Notes under the pieces: generated by a model
What the model saw: only the letters and a program-made list of their open reading frames with translations
Told to the model about the DNA's origin: nothing
Databases searched by the model: none
NCBI GenBank assembly: GCA_947597925.1
Contig: CANQFA010000003.1
Span: 91,689-155,688 of the forward strand
Length of the DNA stretch: 64,000 nucleotides
Direction of reading: 5' to 3'
Source: an uncultured Clostridia bacterium
GTDB taxonomy: Bacteria; Bacillota; Clostridia; Christensenellales; Borkfalkiaceae
Shown here: piece by piece, positions 59,552 through 64,000 of the stretch
Position numbering within the stretch: position 1 is the first letter of the stretch
How the letters are laid out: each line of letters starts with the position of its first letter
Made by a program: the position numbers and the translations under genes

Positions 59552-60814
59552 TCAATTCCAAGTCGGTGTTGCGGTATTTTCGAACGCCTTCGTGCCGACA
59601 TTGTTTTGCGCCGCTTTGTTGATTGTAATAGATTGGAGCATGGAGCAGTTTTGGAATGCACCATGGCCCACAACGGTTTCATTTGTGATTGTCACAAGTC
59701 TTAATGTCGAGGGGATATAGTAATAATCGCTATCATTAATACCATACCCCTCTCTAAAATATTGTAAGACCCTTGTTCCACCTTGATATGAACTCGTACC
59801 AAAAATGTATCCGAAACAAGCCGAGGTTGTATTGCTATTCCCTTTTTGACTGCCGACAAAGGGCAAAGTGATGCTCCGAAGGGAAGAACAGCCATTGAAG
59901 GCAGCCTCTCCAATCGAAGTAACAGCATTCGGGATGACGAAAGTCCCCGCTGTTTCAGAATTGATTTGTGATAGTGCGCTACAACCTTTGAAGGCTTCTG
60001 CGCCAATAGTATTTACGGAAGCATTGATGATGAACTTACTCAAGCCTATACATCCATTGAACAATGACGAAGGAATGATCGAGATGCTCGGCAAATTGAT
60101 TTCTTCGATTTTTGAGCAACCGCTAAAACTGCTTACGCCGACTTGGATAATTTTATCGTTTAACTCGATTTTTGTCAGCATAGAGCAATTTTGGAATGCG
60201 CCGCGATTGATGATCGTTTCATTTGTGATAGTCACAAGTCTTAATGTCGAAGGGATATAGTAATAATCGCTATCAGAAGTGCCATACCCCTCTCTAAAAT
60301 ATTGTAAGACATTTGTTCCACCTTGATATGAACTTGTTCCAAAAATATAACCAAAACAAGCCGAGGTTGTATTGCTATTCCCTTTTTGACTACCGACAAA
60401 GGGCAAAGTGACACTCCGAAGGGAAGAACAGCCATTGAAGGCTCCCGCGCCAATCGTTGTCACGCTCTCGGGGACGATAATGGACGTAATCGCGTTGCAC
60501 CCTTTGAATGCGTCTGCGGGGATCGTGTCAATGGATACGCCATTGTGAGTCGAGGGAATCGTTACATCGCCCGAAATGGACGTGCTTGCCGCTTTAATGG
60601 AAGCGCCCGAATAGATAAAGGTGCCGTCGCTGTCCTCTTGAGGTTGCGAACTCCCGCCGCTTGAGCCGGAGCCGCTGCCCGATGAACTCCCACCGGAACC
60701 GCTGCTCCCTCCGCTCGTTCCCAATCCGAAAAGTCCGCACGCCGCGAGTCCGAGGCAGCAGCAGATGGCAAAGGCAAGAGACAAAATCATTATCAACCAT
60801 TTTTTCATCATCAT
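59552..60814 (-). CDS. LRR_5 (BspA-like) lipoprotein with Ser/Gly-rich linker and internal duplication
   Basis: CCCLGLAACGLFG lipobox; GTSGGSSGSGGSSSGSGSGSSGGSS; AFNGCSSLRSVTLPFVGSQKGNSNTTSACFGYIFGTSSYQGGT occurs twice; any of three tandem ATGs at 60814/60811/60808 may be the start. Confidence 0.88.
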   Translation of the reverse strand: MMMKKWLIMILSLAFAICCCLGLAACGLFGLGTSGGSSGSGGSSSGSGSGSSGGSSQPQEDSDGTFIYSGASIKAASTSISGDVTIPSTHNGVSIDTIPADAFKGCNAITSIIVPESVTTIGAGAFNGCSSLRSVTLPFVGSQKGNSNTTSACFGYIFGTSSYQGGTNVLQYFREGYGTSDSDYYYIPSTLRLVTITNETIINRGAFQNCSMLTKIELNDKIIQVGVSSFSGCSKIEEINLPSISIIPSSLFNGCIGLSKFIINASVNTIGAEAFKGCSALSQINSETAGTFVIPNAVTSIGEAAFNGCSSLRSITLPFVGSQKGNSNTTSACFGYIFGTSSYQGGTRVLQYFREGYGINDSDYYYIPSTLRLVTITNETVVGHGAFQNCSMLQSITINKAAQNNVGTKAFENTATPTWN

Positions 60815-60834
60815 TTCTCCTTATAAAATAAAAA

Positions 60835-60859
60835 GTGCGCCAACCGAAGTTAAGCGCAC
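60835..60859 (-). terminator. Leader intrinsic terminator just upstream of the LRR gene RBS
   Basis: Minus strand GTGCGCTTAAC-TTCG-GTTGGCGCAC-TTTTTATTTT. Confidence 0.8.
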
Positions 60860-60866
60860 TACAAAA

Positions 60867-61052
60867 CGCAAACTCCGATTGTCGCCAAACAAGTTTATAT
60901 AGGGTACAGATTTACATACCGATATATAGGAATTTGCAATTTTGCCAATTCTAATATCGGTATGAAAGGGGCAGGATATACCTTCCCTGTCAAATCAAAA
61001 TTACATGAAAAAAACTGTACGCCTCCTTGAAAAGAATATAAACTTGTTTGGC
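60867..61052 (-). promoter_or_regulatory. Nested inverted-repeat leader of the LRR gene
   Basis: 17-bp arms 60884-60900/61036-61052, 6-bp 60904-60909/61015-61020, 11-bp 60915-60925/60954-60964; antiterminator strand 60867-60877. Confidence 0.75.
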
Positions 61053-61058
61053 ATAATC

Positions 61059-61088
61059 AGTATACCACAAAATAGGCTGTCTTGTCAG
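61059..61088 (-). promoter_or_regulatory. Promoter of the LRR gene
   Basis: Minus strand CTGACA-N18-TATACT preceded by TGG. Confidence 0.6.
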
Positions 61089-61160
61089 GAGCAGAAAAAA
61101 ATTTTTTCGTGAAGAAAACCACTCCTCGCGCGAACTACCGAGGAATATCGGGTTTCTTTT

Positions 61161-61236
61161 TACCACCTTCCACCAAGAAGACGGCACCCTGTCGGGTGCC
61201 GTCTTCCTGGTGGAGAAGTGATAACGTAAAACGAAT
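61161..61236. repeat. 3' hairpin repeat, copy 1 (downstream of exonuclease gene)
   Basis: CCACCAAGAAGACGGCACCC-TGTC-GGGTGCCGTCTTCCTGGTGG (19/20 bp stem) plus flanking GTGATAACGTAAAACGAATA. Confidence 0.9.
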
Positions 61237-61245
61237 AATGTAAGT

Positions 61246-62622
61246 TTATTTTATTTGCGTATAGAAATCTTCTTCCTTAATAATAAGAATAGAACAGCCT
61301 TGCTCGATAAGTTCTTTTGCCCTTCTGAATTTTGTGCCGTAGTTATCGTGAGCATACGCATCGCATCCCATATCTCCCACTATAAGGATGTTCAGCTTTT
61401 TTGAAACACTGCCTACAATTATACCCCCTCGTTCCTTGATATATTCTTCTACTTTGGACTTTGATCCATGGGAAAATGTTCCACTCAAACATATAGTCAT
61501 CCCTTTGACAGAGCAAATTTGCGTTTTGAGCGAAGCAACTGGATTCAGAATTTTATCAATTTCTGAAAGCAAATATTGACTTTCTTCATCTGTTACATGA
61601 TTGTCCTCCAGAATATCATCCAGCAATTCCATTATCTTGTCAAACGGATAATGTCCTCTTAAATAGTCGTGCTCATATAGCCATTTGCTTAGCGCGTTGC
61701 ATTCCTGCAAAGTGATGACACCATCGCTTCTAATGCCTTTCAAAATTCCAGATAATATTTGCGTCGAGATAGTTACTTCCGATGATGAAATATTTTGGTA
61801 ATATTTTGTCATTGCCCCATGCAGATTCTGTAATTCGTCGGGAGTTATTATGCTATCTCTTGTAATACGCTTTATCAAAGCAAAAATTTCTGCAACATCA
61901 TCGTGCTCCGCGAATTGCTTATGTTCCGCTTCCCAATTTTTGATATATTCTAATTCTTTGCTTGAAACTTCGCAATCCATACCAATACCTTGAATTGTTC
62001 CATAAAATTCGCCGATAGACTTCCGAAGTTGCGGATTGGAAACATACTCTACAAATCTAAAGTTTTCACTCGCATCATAACGATGTACATATTGATCCAA
62101 AGAAAAATGATACGCTTTATGTAAAGCCAAAAATAAATCTTTACAGGCACACGCATCATCGAAAGCGTCGTGCTCATTGTCTATTTCAACTCCAAAAAGT
62201 TTGCACAAAGTACTCATTTCGTAATTTTGAATTGCAAACGATGGCACAAATTCTCTCGCAATTCTAAGTGTATCAACATAATACAGTGTAGGAATATCAA
62301 TGTTGTACCTTTGAAGATTTTTTGTAAGTGCATCCAAATCTGCTCCCGCCACATTGTGTCCTATTATGATGGAGTTTGTAAAGCATGGCTCAACTTCACG
62401 CCAGACTTCGGGGAAAGTAGGCTCATGAGCAACTTTTTCCGCTGTAATGTGATGTACCCTAACACACCCGTCTTCAAACCTATCTTCGGGATTGACATAC
62501 ACATTTTTTTCGGGATAAATAGGCTCTCCGTCTTCGAAGTTCTCACACATAATTCCCATTTGACAAATTGACTTGTTTTTGTTATTTGCCCATTCGACAT
62601 CAAAATAAGTTACTTTTTTCAT
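61246..62622 (-). CDS. DnaQ-like 3'-5' exonuclease with C-terminal BRCT domain
   Basis: YFDVEWAN, GHNVAGADLDALT, HDAFDDACACKDLF (DEDD family motifs); C-terminal GMTICLSGTFSHGSKSKVEEYIKERGGIIVGSVSKKLNILIVGD (BRCT); RBS CGAGGTGATATTG. Confidence 0.85.
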   Translation of the reverse strand: MKKVTYFDVEWANNKNKSICQMGIMCENFEDGEPIYPEKNVYVNPEDRFEDGCVRVHHITAEKVAHEPTFPEVWREVEPCFTNSIIIGHNVAGADLDALTKNLQRYNIDIPTLYYVDTLRIAREFVPSFAIQNYEMSTLCKLFGVEIDNEHDAFDDACACKDLFLALHKAYHFSLDQYVHRYDASENFRFVEYVSNPQLRKSIGEFYGTIQGIGMDCEVSSKELEYIKNWEAEHKQFAEHDDVAEIFALIKRITRDSIITPDELQNLHGAMTKYYQNISSSEVTISTQILSGILKGIRSDGVITLQECNALSKWLYEHDYLRGHYPFDKIMELLDDILEDNHVTDEESQYLLSEIDKILNPVASLKTQICSVKGMTICLSGTFSHGSKSKVEEYIKERGGIIVGSVSKKLNILIVGDMGCDAYAHDNYGTKFRRAKELIEQGCSILIIKEEDFYTQIK

Positions 62623-62655
62623 CAATATCACCTCGTAAAAATTTTTAATAAAAAG

Positions 62656-62678
62656 ATGCGCCTCATAGAGAGGCGCAC
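62656..62678 (-). terminator. Leader intrinsic terminator upstream of exonuclease gene
   Basis: Minus strand GTGCGCCTC-TCTAT-GAGGCGCAT-CTTTTTATT. Confidence 0.82.
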
Positions 62679-62784
62679 GAAAAATGCACCTCTCAATGTT
62701 GCGACACATTTTCCTATTTTAGGGTGAGAGAATACACTTTTACCGAGAGTATTCCCCTAAAATAGGCTATTAAAATGTGTCGCA
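62668..62784 (-). promoter_or_regulatory. Nested inverted-repeat leader with antiterminator of exonuclease gene
   Basis: TGCGACACATTTT/AAAATGTGTCGCA, CCTATTTTAGGG/CCCTAAAATAGG, GAATAC/GTATTC; antiterminator 62668-62677 with 62685-62694. Confidence 0.78.
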
Positions 62785-62789
62785 TGGTT

Positions 62790-62818
62790 ATTATAGCACT
62801 TCGTGCGCCAATAATCAA
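62790..62818 (-). promoter_or_regulatory. Promoter of exonuclease gene
   Basis: Minus strand TTGATT-N17-TATAAT. Confidence 0.7.
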
Positions 62819-62862
62819 GTCATCAGTAAGTATTTTTCGATAAAAAATCAAAATAGCACTTT

Positions 62863-62918
62863 GGCGGGTGCTTGACTAAAACGAGCGCGCCGCTACGCGG
62901 CGCGGTCAAGCACCCGCC
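62863..62918. repeat. Large GC-rich cruciform
   Basis: GGCGGGTGCTTGAC / GTCAAGCACCCGCC outer arms (14 bp) with inner CGCGCCGC-TAC-GCGGCGCG. Confidence 0.93.
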
Positions 62919-62997
62919 CTGCCGACCTACAAAACCGAAAAAAGAAAATCAATCAAAGCCGCGCGAAGCGGCGGCCGCCGCTGAACCGCTTGGCAAT

Positions 62998-63024
62998 CCG
63001 CCGCTTGGTCGCGGCGGTCTTTTT
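62998..63024 (+). terminator. Intrinsic terminator (rightward)
   Basis: CCGCCGC-TTGGTC-GCGGCGG-TCTTTTTT. Confidence 0.7.
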
Positions 63025-63344
63025 TGATTGTAACTTTCTTTGCATTGTTTTTATGCCGGTCGCGGCAGCGGGCAGTCCGCTTGCTTCCGCGGCTTTTTCT
63101 TTTTGCCTAAAATTTTTTCGGGGAAATACCCTGTCAAACCGCTTTTCCCGTGGCTATCTTATGGAGGGCTGTTGACGATTGCCCGTCGGATTGGCTTATA
63201 AGTGGAGAGATTTTTACGGAAAGACAAAGATTTTTCGCAAAATACCCTAACGAAAAGCAATTTTCACCGCTTATAAGTGAGGGGCATTCTGGAAAGCGGG
63301 AAAAATCTTTTATGAAATACCCCGCCAAAAGGCAATTCCCGTGG

Positions 63345-63938
63345 CTAAGCGCAAGCTAAATTATGTAAAGAAGCTAATGTGCTTGGATGTCTCTTCCCTA
63401 ATACCATACATCGGAGTTTATATACCTTTTTATGCAATTCCATAGCTTTAGAATAACTTTCTATATCGCCATAAGCACATGCCAAATTGTCTAAAACGGC
63501 CAAAGTATTGGCATGCTTTTTCCCTAATGCCTTGCAATGGAGCTCAAACGCCTTTTTAAATAATTCCAAAGACTTGGCGCAATCTCCTGATTCACCAAGT
63601 GCGCTTGCTAGATTAAATAGAGGCTTCGTCTTGACTTCATTTGAGTCCTCATTGTAGCACAATTGTTTGATGGGGGCAATTAATGCGGTGATATTTTGTA
63701 TGTGATAAAATTGTACATTCGTTAATAAATATCGATATGTTTCATTTAAGGAAATACCTTCTAAAAGGACAGGAAATATCGGCAAAGAGTTTTCATCCGC
63801 TATGACGACCGAATTGAAATCTATTTCAACAGCCCTGCAAGAAACCCTGACGACAACGGTCAGGGCTTTTCTTTTACCTCGAAAACGGTCAAGGTCGCCT
63901 ATAAGATACCGCAACGCAGACAGATAAAGAAACTGCAA
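63345..63938 (-). CDS. TPR protein, possibly truncated (start uncertain)
   Basis: LFNLASALGESGDCAKSLELFKKAFELHCKALGKKHANTLAVLDNLACAYGDIESYSKAMELHKKVYKLRCMVLGKRHPSTLASLHNLACA-stop; stops mid-repeat. Confidence 0.65.
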   Translation of the reverse strand: MQFLYLSALRYLIGDLDRFRGKRKALTVVVRVSCRAVEIDFNSVVIADENSLPIFPVLLEGISLNETYRYLLTNVQFYHIQNITALIAPIKQLCYNEDSNEVKTKPLFNLASALGESGDCAKSLELFKKAFELHCKALGKKHANTLAVLDNLACAYGDIESYSKAMELHKKVYKLRCMVLGKRHPSTLASLHNLACA

Positions 63939-63956
63939 TTTACGGTAGAGATTTAT
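63765..63956 (+). pseudogene. C-terminal remnant resembling a site-specific recombinase
   Basis: Open frame after a stop: KDRKYRQRVFIRYDDRIEIYFNSPARNPDDNGQGFSFTSKTVKVAYKIPQRRQIKKLQFTVEIYV-stop. Confidence 0.35.
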
Positions 63957-64000
63957 GTGATTTGAAAGCGGCTATTTATTCCACATTCCGCTTGACACGA

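Noticed and set aside
60867-61052. Inverted repeat considered as a plain MITE
   Set aside because: The left arm starts at the predicted +1 of a promoter and the structure is followed by terminator/antiterminator stems, so a regulatory leader explains it better; a MITE origin is not excluded.
62990-63175. 61-aa plus-strand ORF
   Set aside because: Overlaps an intrinsic terminator, no RBS, no motif.

Overview
The window looks like one chromosomal contig from a GC-rich Clostridia-type Firmicute; this taxonomic call is an inference from gene content. Housekeeping genes include guaA, guaB, lepA, hemW and galE, plus an MGMT-family gene, a P-type ATPase and two ABC systems. The window is dominated by giant secreted lipoproteins: a CxxC-repeat/LRR protein of about 1530 aa, a 3038-aa InlB/Fn3-like/LRR_5 protein, a 935-aa LRR protein, a 1683-aa repeat protein, and two smaller LRR proteins. 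The best candidate systems are: (1) a translationally coupled operon (about 27.6 to 11.8 kb, minus strand) of membrane protein, MoxR ATPase, DUF58, BatA-like VWA and dual-VWA protein, running directly into two giant lipoprotein genes and preceded by the 3038-aa lipoprotein; (2) two adjacent genes in an AT-richer island (59.5-62.8 kb), a LRR lipoprotein and a DnaQ-like exonuclease with a BRCT domain, each with a long inverted-repeat leader starting near the predicted +1, mutually exclusive antiterminator/terminator hairpins, and the same 3' hairpin repeat; (3) an orphan type IV pilin-like gene flanked by structured-RNA candidates and mosaic repeats; (4) a TIR/DUF4062-like TPR protein coupled to an MGMT-family gene. 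I also found a zinc-ribbon gene interrupted by one in-frame TGA, tandem 193/194-bp repeats, and several large palindromes. All family calls are by eye from translated motifs; no searches were run.
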